Assembly: GCF_026162365.1 (NCBI RefSeq)
Contig: NZ_JAOANW010000015.1
Span: 62,001 to 126,000 of the forward strand
Length of the DNA: 64,000 bases
Direction of reading: 5' to 3'
Origin: Nitratireductor luteus
Lineage (GTDB): Bacteria > Pseudomonadota > Alphaproteobacteria > Rhizobiales > Rhizobiaceae
In this document: in pieces, positions 37,601-45,710 of the stretch
Position numbering within the stretch: the stretch's first letter is position 1
How the letters are laid out: every line of letters starts with the position of its first letter
The notes under the pieces: model-generated
Databases searched by the model: none
Told to the model about the DNA's origin: nothing
The model's input: only the letters and a program-made list of their open reading frames with translations
Position numbers and translations under genes: made by a program

Positions 37601-40600
37601 AACACGTTCGACACGCTCGGCCGGCTCGCCAAGCATCGCGGTCATGTCCTCAACTGGTACGATACGCACACGCTCGAGCCGCTGGAGCCCCGTTATGTCT
37701 CGACCGTCGACAGTGGCAATCTCGCCGTTTGCCTTGTTGCGTTAAAGGCGGGATGCGAGGAGGCGGCATCCGCACCCTTTCTGAGACCGCAAGCGTGGGA
37801 TGGGCTTGCCGACACGCTGGAGGTTCTTACCGAGGCGACGGCCGCCTTGCCATATGAGGGCGGCGGCGCACTCGAGACCGTGCGGTCCCGTCTGTCGACG
37901 CTCGTTTCCCGAGCCCGCAACGATGTGACTATGTCCTGGCCGGTGTTGATCGAGATCACGGCACAAGCGTTTCCTCGTTTCGAGGAGGCCCTTGCGCAAG
38001 CGATATCGACTTCGCGTGAAGACCAGACGGCCGAGCACTTGCACTCCATTCAGGTCTGGCTCGAACGGACACGACACCATCTCACGCGCATGCAGCGCGA
38101 TTTTCGGGAGCTTTTCCCTTGGCTGCCCATTCTGGACGACGTGCCTGCCGGCTTTGAGGCGCTGGCCCTGGAGCTGGGGCAGGTGCTGTGCACACCAGTT
38201 TCTCCGCCTGATATCGGCGAGCGCTGTTCCAAGGTTCGCTCCGGGATCGCGGAAGCCAAAGCCACAGCGAAGGGTGAAGCCGCCGCTTGGCTGCACGACC
38301 TCGAAGCTGCACTTGAAGAGGGCTGCACGCGCCAGAATGCGCTCCACCAGGAATTGCTGGAATTGGCACGAACGAGCGAGGAGCTGGCCTTCGCAATGGA
38401 TTTCCGCCCGCTGTTCGACGGCGAGGCGCGGCTTTTCCACATCGGCTACAATGTCAGCGCCGACCGGCTGGACCCCTCGCACTACGATCTTCTGGCAAGT
38501 GAGGCTCGGCTTGCCAGCTTCTTCGCCATCGCCAAGGGCGATGTCGCTTTCGAGCACTGGTTCCATCTCGGACGTCCGCTCGCGCGCGAAAAAGGCGGCC
38601 TGGCGCTGATCTCATGGAACGGCTCCATGTTCGAATATCTGATGCCGCCGCTGCTTTTGAGAAGCGCCCCCGAGACGCTCTTGGGCGAGAGCGAGCGCAC
38701 AGCAGTCGATATCCAGCGCCGCCATGCCGAAAGGCTCGGCGTGCCCTGGGGTATTTCGGAATCCTCCTTCGCTTCCCGCGACGCCGACCACAACTACCGC
38801 TACCGCGGTTTCGGCGTGTCGGAACTGGGACTGCGCCGCGATCTCGCCCAAGACCTGGTCGTCGCACCTTATGCGACGGCGCTCGCCTTGCCCGTGCGGA
38901 CGGATTTGGCGGTGCAGAACTTGCGAACGCTCGAAGAGCTCGGCCTTGGCGGGCTCTACGGCCTGTTCGAGGCCGCCGACTTTACGCCCGAGCGCCTACC
39001 GTCCGGACGGCGCTTCGTACCCGTCCGTAGCTACATGGCGCACCACCAGGGCATGATTCTCGCCGCCCTCGACAACGCGCTTTGCGCCGGCGCGCTGGTG
39101 CGACGCTTCAATGCCCACGCCAATGTGCGCGCCATCGCGCTTCTGGTGCAGGAGCGCATTCCGTGGGAGCTGCCGCCGGAGTTTCAGGCATCCGAACTGG
39201 TGGAGCCGGAGGAGGAGCGGCAGAAGCGAGCGCTGCCTGCGCCGTCTCCCTGGCAGCCGCCTGGGGACAGCCCGCTGCCGCAGGTCCACGCGCTTGGAAA
39301 TGGCAGCCTCTCGAGCCACGTCAGCACGAGCGGGGGCGGAGGGCTCTCCTGGCGAGGCCACGCGTTGACCCGTTGGCAGCCTGACCCCACGCGCGACGAT
39401 GCAGGGCTGTGGCTTTATGTCAGAGACGAAGACGATGGCGCGCTATGGTCGATTGCGCGGCAGCCAACCGGCGTCGCCGCCGAGGAGGAAAGGATCGTCT
39501 TCCACCCCCACCTGGCAGAGTTTCATCGCCGCGACCGTGGCATCGGCCTCCGGATGGAGATGGGCGTCGCCCATGACGACGACGTGGAAATCAGGCGCAT
39601 CGGCATCGTCAACGAAAGCGACACCGAACGCCGCCTGCGCCTCGTCTCCTACGGCGAAGTGGTGCTCGCACCGGCGCTGGAGCACGAGCGCCATCCGGCC
39701 TTCAGCAAGCTCTTCGTGGGCAGCGAATATCTCCCCGGCCTCACAGGGCTTCTCTTCACGCGCCGCCCGCGGAGGGTGGAGGAAAAGCCGCCTTTCCTCC
39801 TTCACCGTATCGTCCCGGACGACGCTGGGGTAGAGATCGCGGGTTTCGAAACCGACCGGTACCGCTTCATCGGGCGCAACGGCACCCTGCGCGGGCCGCG
39901 GGCGTTGCGTGACGGGCTGACGGACACGTCCGGATGGACGCTCGATCCCGTCATGGCATTCGACATGCACATGACGCTCGCGCCGGGCGAGCGCCGGCGG
40001 TTTTCGCTCGTCACCATGGTCGCGGAATCGCGCGAGGCGGTGCTGCGCCTCGCCGACCGCTACACAACGCCGGCAGCGCTCGACTGGGCGCTTGACGATG
40101 CGGCGACGGAGGCGGCACGCGAGGTGCGGCAGCTCGGCCTCGAGCCGGGGCACCTGCCCGAACTGCAGGCGCTGTCGTCGCTGCTGATCTGCCGCCATCC
40201 GGCCTTGCGTGCCGCGCCCGAGGTCGTCGCGGCCAACCGGCTGGGCCAGCCCAGGCTGTGGAGCTTCGGCATTTCCGGCGATCATCCGATCCTACTCGTC
40301 CATGCGGGCGATCCCGAAAACGTCGATCTTCTGCGCGTGCTGATCGCAGGCCTGAAGACATGGCACCGGCGCGGCATCCAGGCCGATCTCGTAATCATGC
40401 GGCCGGGCATTTCGGGCTATATCGAACCCTTGCGCGAGAAGCTTCTGTCGCTTTTGCAGGAAGCGCAAGCGCAGGAGCTTCTGGGGCGTGCAGGCGGAGT
40501 GCATCTGGTACTGCGCGACCAGGTGGGGGAGGAGGACCGTCGGCTGCTCGAAGCCTGCGCTGTCGCCGTGCTCGACACGGCGCGTGGTACGCTGGGCGAA

Positions 40601-43138
40601 CAGCTCGCTGCAGCGGCCGAGATGCGGCCTCAGGCGCCGCATTTCGAGCCGACTTTGGCACCTCGACCCGCTGAGATACCGGACATCGCCCGGCAGGAGG
40701 GTCTTTTGTTCGACAACGGATATGGCGGTTTCACAGAGGACGGCCGTGAATATGTGATCCATCTGAAGCCGGGAGAGGCAACGCCGGCGCCGTGGTGCAA
40801 CGTGCTGGCCAACGACGTTTTCGGCACGCTCGTGACCGAGGCCGGCGGCGGCTTTACCTGGGCGGTAAACAGCGGCGAGAACCGATTGACGCCCTGGACC
40901 AACGATCCCGTCGCGGATCCCGGCCCCGAGGCGCTCTATCTCCGCGACGAGGAGACCGCCGAGGTCTGGACGCCTACCCCGCGGCCCGCAGGCGGCGATC
41001 GGGCGCACGAAATCCGCCACGGCGCCGGCTACACCGTCTGGCGCAGCGCCGCTCGTGGACTCAAACAAAGGCTGACCGTCTTCGTGCCGCCGGACGACCC
41101 GGTCAAGATCGTCCGGCTCGAACTCGACAATCCGCAACCGAGGGCCCGCAGAGTAACCGCCACCTACTATGCCGAGTGGCTGCTGGGCAGCTTGCCCCGC
41201 ATGGCACGGCCCTTCGTGGTGTGCGGTTACGATCCCTCCTGCCACATGCTGTATGCGCGCAACCCATGGAATCCGGATTTCGCCGACCGAGTGGCATTCC
41301 TGACCTCAAACCTGCCGCCGCACAGCTTCACCACCGATCGGGAGGACTTCCTGTGGCGGGAAGGCGACCCGGTGCTGCCGGCAGGTCTGACACGCTGGGA
41401 CTTCGGACAGCGCGCCCGACCCGGTGCAGACGCTTGTGCGGCTTTCCAGGTGCATCTCGACATTGAGGCGAACGGCAGGGCCGAGGCCATCTTCATCCTG
41501 GGGCAGGGGAGCGATTTCGCCGAAGCCGCAGATCTCGCCCAACGCTGGCAGGACCCGTCGCGCTGTGAGGACGCTTTTAACGACCTCGCACAGTTGTGGG
41601 ACCGCCGGCTCGGTGCCGTGCAGGTCTCGACGCCAGATCCGGCCATGGACCTGATGCTTAATCGCTGGCTCCTCTATCAGGTCTATTCCTCACGGCTTGT
41701 GGCGCGCGCTGGCTTTTACCAGGCGGGCGGAGCCTACGGCTTCCGCGATCAGTTGCAGGACGTGCTTGCGCTTTTGTGGAGCGAGCCAGAGCGGGCACGG
41801 GCGCACATCCTGAAGGCCGCCGCGCATCAGTTCGAGGAGGGCGACGTGCTGCACTGGTGGCATCCACCGAGTGATCGGGGCGTGCGCACGCGCTGCTCCG
41901 ACGACCTTCTATGGCTTCCCCACGTGACGGAGGCGTATGTCGAGGCCACGGGCGACGAGGCGATCCTGGAGGAGAAGGTGCCGTTCCTGCAAGCATCCCC
42001 GCTGACGGAAAAGGAGGATGACCGCTATGCGCGCTACGACACGCTGAGCGAGCCACGCACACTGTTCGAGCACTGCGAGCGCGCCCTGGAGCGCGGCATC
42101 ACCAGCGGCGCCCACGGCCTGCCGCTGATGGGCAGCGGCGACTGGAACGACGGCATGGACCGGGTCGGTCGCGAAGGGCGCGGCGAGAGCGTGTGGCTCG
42201 CCTGGTTCGCCATCGCCACGATGAAGCGCTTCTACCTGCTTGCCCGCATCATGAAGCGCGGCGACCTCGCGGCGCGGTGGGAAAGCCGCGCGCGGGAAAT
42301 GGAAGAAGCGGTCGAGGCTGCCGCCTGGGATGGCGGCTGGTATCTGCGCGCGGTCGACGACGACGGCAATCCCCTGGGGACGTCGGGCGCCGAGGAGTGC
42401 CGCATCGATTCCATCGCCCAATCTTGGGCGGTTCTCGCGCTTGAGGTGCCGTCGCGCCGCGCGAGGACCGCGCTGAAGAATGCCGAGAGTGAGCTTGTCT
42501 CGCAGGAGGCGCGGCTCGCACGCTTGCTATGGCCGCCCTTCGACAAGACGCCGCTCGATCCTGGGTACATCAAGGCCTATCCGCCCGGGATACGCGAGAA
42601 TGGCGGGCAATATTCCCATGCAGGCGCGTGGCTCGGTCATGCCTTTGCCCGTCTTGGCGAAGGTGACAGGGCGGCCGGAATCTTCGGCTGCCTCAATCCG
42701 CTTACCCATGCAGCGGCCAGGCCCGATGCGGAGCACTACCGTGTCGAGCCCTATGTGGTGGCCGCCGACATCGCCGGCGTCGAACCGCATACCGGTCGCG
42801 GCGGGTGGACCTGGTACACGGGGGCGGCTGCCTGGACCTGGCGACTTGGCATCGAGGCGATCCTGGGTCTGAAGCTCAGCCGGGGACGGCTTGTGATCGA
42901 CCCTGCGCTCCCCAAGGGCTGGGTCGGCTTCAAGGCAAAGATCAGGGCGCCGGGCGGTACTCTGGAGATCGAGGTTGAGGACCCGCAAGGGATGGGTCGC
43001 GGCCGCACTGAGATCACGGTTGACGGCAAAAGGCATGAGGGCGGCATCGCGCTGCCGACAGACGGGAAGACGCTCCGGGTCCAAGTCCGCCTGAAGCCCG
43101 TCGCGACCCAGCGCGCAAAAGCGGCCGAACGGATTTGA
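34670..43138 (+). CDS. ndvB: Cyclic beta-1,2-glucan synthase (NdvB type)
   Basis: A 2822-residue membrane enzyme, the usual NdvB length. Membrane segments lie near residues 313-372, 718-760 and 845-890. A GT84 glycosyltransferase region between the first two contains VTVDADTVLPPGAVN near residue 528. The C-terminal half is the GH94-like phosphorylase part that trims and closes the chain, with GSGDWNDGMDRVG near residue 2490. It makes periplasmic cyclic glucans, important for osmotic adaptation and for host interaction in rhizobia. The start overlaps the stress-protein stop; a longer upstream frame is out-of-frame stress-gene sequence. No ndvA exporter is nearby. Confidence 0.93.
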   Translation: MLAAPESGRDPLTTTARALAECHRPSKLKPRRVEPWRKLAKMDEWLRSLRIAAADPEPQGAKAAEWLLDNDYQIRRAIRQVARDMPEDFYERLPSLENEEDVGIPRILALAFGYLHASHLQLSLTSVVQYIRAYQESAPLTIGELWALPTMLRLACLEILADACGHLFPEVRPPFVPTRYVKLFNAFDDTDRVARVLTNLIGMASIPWKDFFDRTSLVEAALRDDPAGIYPRMDFATRDRYRKAVEELAAGTDIDESEVARQAVARAGGVSEGPCDHVGHWLVGDGRYSFEHLLGCKMLLRITCSRWLRRHPGLLYITALLAASAAALILPVAYLAIVGAGTIGLAIGAMLALLPASVLGITFVHWVITLMVPPRVMPKLDFEKGIPEDCATAVTVPVIIRRADEIGRLMERLEAHRLANPDPSLRFVLLSDFADALQEHAPGDEEIEAALVAGIHRLNARYGADESGPFYLLHRPRRLNPCEGCWMGWERKRGKLEEFNRLVLEGDMSRFSLIEGDAERLRRVRFVVTVDADTVLPPGAVNRLAGALAHPLNEARFDERSGRVRTGYTILQPRVEISPLSGNRSPFARLYAGNTAIDIYSRAVSDVYQDLFGEGIYVGKGIYEVASFQKSLEGRVPENALVSHDLFEGVHGRAALVSDIVLYEDFPAGYVEYARRWHRWVRGDWQLLPWLMRHVPGASGRRANDLSTLDRWKILDNFRRSLVPLSLLLLALAGWLVLPGSPWVWTLLTVAAPGAYLFTDLVTGLARGPRRGAMQGLVHNVKDHSGRWALAIVFLVHDAAVAVDAIMRTCWRLCVSRRHLLEWTSAAHTAAAVDGAGPRLAAWRYMWFTPVFSVLTAVAVLSINPAALVASAPLLAVWLISPEIAVLISRRKKPPVEEVRSQDLAFLRRLARRTWLYFETFVGPADNWLPPDNFQEEPHSAIAHRTSPTNIGMMFLSALTAWDLGYVDSRELAVRLRNTFDTLGRLAKHRGHVLNWYDTHTLEPLEPRYVSTVDSGNLAVCLVALKAGCEEAASAPFLRPQAWDGLADTLEVLTEATAALPYEGGGALETVRSRLSTLVSRARNDVTMSWPVLIEITAQAFPRFEEALAQAISTSREDQTAEHLHSIQVWLERTRHHLTRMQRDFRELFPWLPILDDVPAGFEALALELGQVLCTPVSPPDIGERCSKVRSGIAEAKATAKGEAAAWLHDLEAALEEGCTRQNALHQELLELARTSEELAFAMDFRPLFDGEARLFHIGYNVSADRLDPSHYDLLASEARLASFFAIAKGDVAFEHWFHLGRPLAREKGGLALISWNGSMFEYLMPPLLLRSAPETLLGESERTAVDIQRRHAERLGVPWGISESSFASRDADHNYRYRGFGVSELGLRRDLAQDLVVAPYATALALPVRTDLAVQNLRTLEELGLGGLYGLFEAADFTPERLPSGRRFVPVRSYMAHHQGMILAALDNALCAGALVRRFNAHANVRAIALLVQERIPWELPPEFQASELVEPEEERQKRALPAPSPWQPPGDSPLPQVHALGNGSLSSHVSTSGGGGLSWRGHALTRWQPDPTRDDAGLWLYVRDEDDGALWSIARQPTGVAAEEERIVFHPHLAEFHRRDRGIGLRMEMGVAHDDDVEIRRIGIVNESDTERRLRLVSYGEVVLAPALEHERHPAFSKLFVGSEYLPGLTGLLFTRRPRRVEEKPPFLLHRIVPDDAGVEIAGFETDRYRFIGRNGTLRGPRALRDGLTDTSGWTLDPVMAFDMHMTLAPGERRRFSLVTMVAESREAVLRLADRYTTPAALDWALDDAATEAAREVRQLGLEPGHLPELQALSSLLICRHPALRAAPEVVAANRLGQPRLWSFGISGDHPILLVHAGDPENVDLLRVLIAGLKTWHRRGIQADLVIMRPGISGYIEPLREKLLSLLQEAQAQELLGRAGGVHLVLRDQVGEEDRRLLEACAVAVLDTARGTLGEQLAAAAEMRPQAPHFEPTLAPRPAEIPDIARQEGLLFDNGYGGFTEDGREYVIHLKPGEATPAPWCNVLANDVFGTLVTEAGGGFTWAVNSGENRLTPWTNDPVADPGPEALYLRDEETAEVWTPTPRPAGGDRAHEIRHGAGYTVWRSAARGLKQRLTVFVPPDDPVKIVRLELDNPQPRARRVTATYYAEWLLGSLPRMARPFVVCGYDPSCHMLYARNPWNPDFADRVAFLTSNLPPHSFTTDREDFLWREGDPVLPAGLTRWDFGQRARPGADACAAFQVHLDIEANGRAEAIFILGQGSDFAEAADLAQRWQDPSRCEDAFNDLAQLWDRRLGAVQVSTPDPAMDLMLNRWLLYQVYSSRLVARAGFYQAGGAYGFRDQLQDVLALLWSEPERARAHILKAAAHQFEEGDVLHWWHPPSDRGVRTRCSDDLLWLPHVTEAYVEATGDEAILEEKVPFLQASPLTEKEDDRYARYDTLSEPRTLFEHCERALERGITSGAHGLPLMGSGDWNDGMDRVGREGRGESVWLAWFAIATMKRFYLLARIMKRGDLAARWESRAREMEEAVEAAAWDGGWYLRAVDDDGNPLGTSGAEECRIDSIAQSWAVLALEVPSRRARTALKNAESELVSQEARLARLLWPPFDKTPLDPGYIKAYPPGIRENGGQYSHAGAWLGHAFARLGEGDRAAGIFGCLNPLTHAAARPDAEHYRVEPYVVAADIAGVEPHTGRGGWTWYTGAAAWTWRLGIEAILGLKLSRGRLVIDPALPKGWVGFKAKIRAPGGTLEIEVEDPQGMGRGRTEITVDGKRHEGGIALPTDGKTLRVQVRLKPVATQRAKAAERI

Positions 43139-43146
43139 GCCGTGCT

Positions 43147-43160
43147 TTGATACCGGTCAA
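43147..43160. promoter_or_regulatory. FNR/FixK-like box before the SDR fragment
   Basis: TTGATACCGGTCAA fits the FNR/FixK dyad. It lies nine bases after the ndvB stop and directly before a truncated dehydrogenase, so it may be a relic of that gene's promoter or of a fusion event. Confidence 0.45.
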
Positions 43161-43161
43161 G

Positions 43162-43424
43162 GCGCGCTTGAATACGGCAAGCAGGGCATTCGCGTGAATT
43201 CCATCTGCCCGGGCGGCATCGATACGCGCATGCTGGATTCGCTGGCAGTGCAGTCGAGCAGCGGCAGGATGACTAGTCATGAAATGATGGATCCTCTGCA
43301 CCCCATCGGGCGCATCGGCAAACCGGAGGAAGTCGCGGAACTGATCGTTTGGCTATGCTCTGATCGCGCGTCGTTCGTTACTGGCGCAAATATCCCCGTC
43401 GACGGCGGATTCGTCGCGCAGTAG
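43162..43424 (+). pseudogene. Short-chain dehydrogenase (SDR), C-terminal fragment
   Basis: The frame reads LEYGKQGIRVNSICPGGIDT, then HPIGRIGKPEEVAELIVWLC and SFVTGANIPVDGGFVAQ, the classical SDR C-terminal third. The Rossmann motif and catalytic Tyr-x3-Lys are absent, so about 160 codons are missing upstream. No ribosome site is evident. Confidence 0.8.
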
Positions 43425-43429
43425 CCTTA

Positions 43430-43743
43430 CTCCCGGGTCTCTCACGCTTAGACATCCAGTCGACAATACGGAAGAAGATTTCCGGTGCGTATGTGGATAC
43501 GGGAAGTATGGGCCTTGAGCCCGGCTCCCACCAGCCCGCGGGCTTACTCAGCAGCAGCCAGGCGTGATCGCGCTCACGCTTGTGGCCGATCTCATCGGGC
43601 ATGAAGTCGATCTTCCTGCCTGGTAGCGAGAAGGCATAGAGGTGCCGACCGGCTTGTACGTAGTAGCAATGCGGCCCTTGAGTTGGGCCAGGTCTTGTAG
43701 AGTATAGCGCACGAGGTCGGGCGGAGAGAACCGGTCCATCCAT
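43430..43743 (-). pseudogene. PPOX-family gene remnant fused to an ABC ATPase 5' fragment
   Basis: Leftward, the first 60 or so bases (MDGPVLSAR in one frame) resemble the start of the ABC ATPase gene at 30117 (MDNPIFSAH). The rest reads YYVQAGRHLYAFSLPGRKID, then IGHKRERDHAWLLLSKPAGW and YAPEIFFRIVDWM, matching the intact PPOX gene at 25299 but lacking about 30 central residues. It is a chimeric, inactive remnant. Confidence 0.65.
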
Positions 43744-43813
43744 GAAAGCGGCTGCGGCATTCGTCCGCCATGCGCGACAAACGGCTGCTTGCCGCGCCCC
43801 CGAAAGCAGTCCG

Positions 43814-44242
43814 TTAGTGTGCCGGCCACAGCTGGCGTAGCGACTTCTTCATGGAGTTGCGGACCTGGAGGATCTCGCCGGACGAGATATGGCGGTCGAG
43901 CAACCGAAACACGGCGGCTATGGCCGTATCGGCGTCGTTTGGCATGTCGTCACCGAGATCGCTTGCGATACGGAAGACGAAGTCGTCCTTCTTGCGGTCC
44001 CATACCGGGCTTTCCTGGGGTTGCCAGCCCTCGAAGAAGATGCCGCGGACCAGGACGGGAAGTTGCGCGGAGAGATCGGCGGCTTCCTCCGGGGAAAGCC
44101 AGTCGCGAAGCGCGTGAAGGATCGAGCGGAGGAGACGATAGGCGCGTGGCTCGCTCCAATTCAGATCGGCCGCGAGTTCGTTCACCCATTGCTGCGCCTG
44201 CTGCGCGGCCTGGGTGAAGCTGGATATGGTGGTGTGTGTCAT
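43814..44242 (-). CDS. DUF2267-family protein
   Basis: A 142-residue helical protein: TQAAQQAQQWVNELAADLNW, then RAYRLLRSILHALRDWLSPE and EAADLSAQLPVLVRGIFFEG, all typical of DUF2267. The function is unknown; members are common in stress-related clusters. The ATG follows AGGAGC. An FNR/FixK-like box lies 50 bases upstream. A 3' fragment of a second copy is at 30208-30310. Confidence 0.85.
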   Translation of the reverse strand: MTHTTISSFTQAAQQAQQWVNELAADLNWSEPRAYRLLRSILHALRDWLSPEEAADLSAQLPVLVRGIFFEGWQPQESPVWDRKKDDFVFRIASDLGDDMPNDADTAIAAVFRLLDRHISSGEILQVRNSMKKSLRQLWPAH

Positions 44243-44291
44243 GGCAGTGCTCCTGAAAAGCACTTATTCCCACGGTCGGCGGCCAGCCGCA

Positions 44292-44305
44292 TTGAGCCTT
44301 ATCAA
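44292..44305. promoter_or_regulatory. FNR/FixK-like box upstream of the DUF2267 gene
   Basis: TTGAGCCTTATCAA has one departure from TTGAY-N4-RTCAA (G at position five). It lies 50 bases upstream of the DUF2267 start and just after the FNR-type regulator's stop. Confidence 0.5.
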
Positions 44306-44317
44306 GTCTCGCGCCGA

Positions 44318-45094
44318 TCAGGCGGTGCGCAACGTCCGTTCCACGGGAACGCTGAGCTTCATTTCGGTATCGTCGCTTCCAGAAAGTTCGACCAGCCGGC
44401 GTTCGTCCAGGATACGGAAATGCTGGGGGTCGATAATGCCCAACACACGCTGGCGAGCCATCTCCTGAATAGAGCGGCTGATCGATTCGACCGTCGTCCC
44501 AAGATAGGCGGCCATGTCTCGGCGCGAGATCGGGATCGTTACCGAGTTGCCCAGGCATTGAACGGTATCCGATTGCAATTTGGCCGAGCGGCGGCGAAGG
44601 ATCAGGAGAAAGGTGGCAATGCGTTCAGTCACCGATTGGCAGCCCAGTAGCAACATCCAATTCTGCGCGCTCTCAAGCTCATCGAGCATCGAGAGCAGCA
44701 TCCGGTGCTCCAATGCAGGGAATTGCGAAAGCAAGATTTCGAAGCCGGCACGACTGTAGCAGCATAGCGTCACGTCCGTTGCCGCTTCGATCGAAACATT
44801 TGAGGTGGAGGAGAAGACGCGGCCGAACATATCGGAAGGCATCAGGAGCCCAACGATCAGCTGTCGTCCGTCGTACAGCGTCTTCTGCATTCTTAGCACG
44901 CCACTCGTGACGGTGCCGACGAAGGGAGCTTCCTCTTCCTCACCGACGATAATTTCGCCTGCAGCATATCTTTTGATCCGCCCGAGACGCTGGAGTTGCC
45001 GGTGCAATTCCGGTTCCATCCCCTGACATATGGAACAGCGCTGGGTGGTTGATTGATCGGCTGCGGGCGTGTGCAGGGTGGACAGCGCGGTCAT
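44318..45094 (-). CDS. Crp/Fnr-family regulator, FNR/FixK type
   Basis: A 258-residue regulator. The N-terminus has Cys20 and Cys23 (CSIC), a cyclic-nucleotide-type barrel follows, and Cys111-Cys112 lie in the barrel. The C-terminal helix-turn-helix contains SRRDMAAYLGTTVESISRSI. The recognition helix carries ExxSR (Glu203, Ser206, Arg207), the FNR/FixK pattern that reads TTGAT half-sites. The usual third N-terminal cysteine is absent. It is the obvious candidate reader of the boxes found through this region. ATG 45094 follows GAGGAA; a TTG nine codons earlier is possible. Confidence 0.88.
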   Translation of the reverse strand: MTALSTLHTPAADQSTTQRCSICQGMEPELHRQLQRLGRIKRYAAGEIIVGEEEEAPFVGTVTSGVLRMQKTLYDGRQLIVGLLMPSDMFGRVFSSTSNVSIEAATDVTLCCYSRAGFEILLSQFPALEHRMLLSMLDELESAQNWMLLLGCQSVTERIATFLLILRRRSAKLQSDTVQCLGNSVTIPISRRDMAAYLGTTVESISRSIQEMARQRVLGIIDPQHFRILDERRLVELSGSDDTEMKLSVPVERTLRTA

Positions 45095-45214
45095 TGGTTT
45101 CCTCGACAGGCAAGGATGCAATTTCGCGCCGCTGGTCGTTGAGGCAAGCAGCGGTCGGGCTGCGTCCTGTTTCCTTCTTAGATGCCAGATTGGCAGAGTC
45201 GACCGCTTTGAACT

Positions 45215-45228
45215 TTGCTCAGGATCAA
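45215..45228. promoter_or_regulatory. FNR/FixK-like box upstream of the fnr-type gene
   Basis: TTGCTCAGGATCAA keeps the second half-site and most of the first. It lies 120 bases upstream of the regulator start, suggesting autoregulation. Confidence 0.4.
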
Positions 45229-45259
45229 AGAATTCGGTGGCTCACGATCAGTTATTGAA

Positions 45260-45284
45260 AAGGCCGGATCTTTGATCCGGCCTT
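45260..45284 (-). terminator. Strong stem-loop terminator after the SHOCT gene
   Basis: AAGGCCGGATC and its exact complement are separated by only three bases, giving an 11-base-pair stem. Read leftward it is followed by TTTTC, so it is a rho-independent terminator for the leftward SHOCT/EF-hand/Hsp20 group. Confidence 0.8.
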
Positions 45285-45310
45285 CAGGCAGCGGTACATT
45301 GGGGTGCCGC

Positions 45311-45679
45311 CTATTTCTCAAGCACCTGCCGACGATCCTCAAACTCTTTCTTGTCGATTTCGCCGCGGGCGAAACGCTCCCTCAGGATTTCGAGTGGCGT
45401 CAAGCCTGCGGCTGATTGCTGTAGCCCCGGGGTGGTCTGCCAACCTCCTCCCGCCCAACGGACGAGCAGGACCGTGACGGCAATCAAAGCCGCCAACACC
45501 AGAATGACGGTGAGCGGTCCAAAGATCATCATGCCATACAAACCGCTCCCCCAGTCCATCATGTGGGGGCCGTAGACATATCGGCCTTGTTCCGTCACCT
45601 CCTGCGCCAGCGCCGGGCCGGAAAGGAAGCCGGTGATGGCACTTCCTGCCACCACAAAGAGAGTGAACATCTTCAGCAT
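45311..45679 (-). CDS. SHOCT-domain membrane protein
   Basis: A 122-residue protein with a signal-like helix (MLKMFTLFVVAGSAITGFLS), a second membrane helix (about residues 50-73, LTVILVLAALIAVTVLLVRW) and a C-terminal SHOCT motif (LEILRERFARGEIDKKEFED). SHOCT tails are short helical adaptors of unknown function. ATG 45679 follows GGAG at six bases; the earlier ATG lacks such a site. It closes a leftward group ending at the stem-loop at 45260. Confidence 0.85.
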   Translation of the reverse strand: MLKMFTLFVVAGSAITGFLSGPALAQEVTEQGRYVYGPHMMDWGSGLYGMMIFGPLTVILVLAALIAVTVLLVRWAGGGWQTTPGLQQSAAGLTPLEILRERFARGEIDKKEFEDRRQVLEK

Positions 45680-45710
45680 TTTTAACTCCATCGCGCCAGG
45701 CCGCCGCGCT

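Noticed and set aside
34811-43084. Long leftward frames under ndvB (for example 34811-36091 and 40292-41245)
   Set aside because: They are GC-driven shadows of a strongly coding gene: rich in Arg, His, Gly and Ala, without recognisable domains or ribosome sites.
45260-45284. The strong hairpin as a mobile-element end or operator
   Set aside because: An 11-bp stem with a 3-base loop and a T-run on the minus strand right after a leftward gene is better explained as a terminator.
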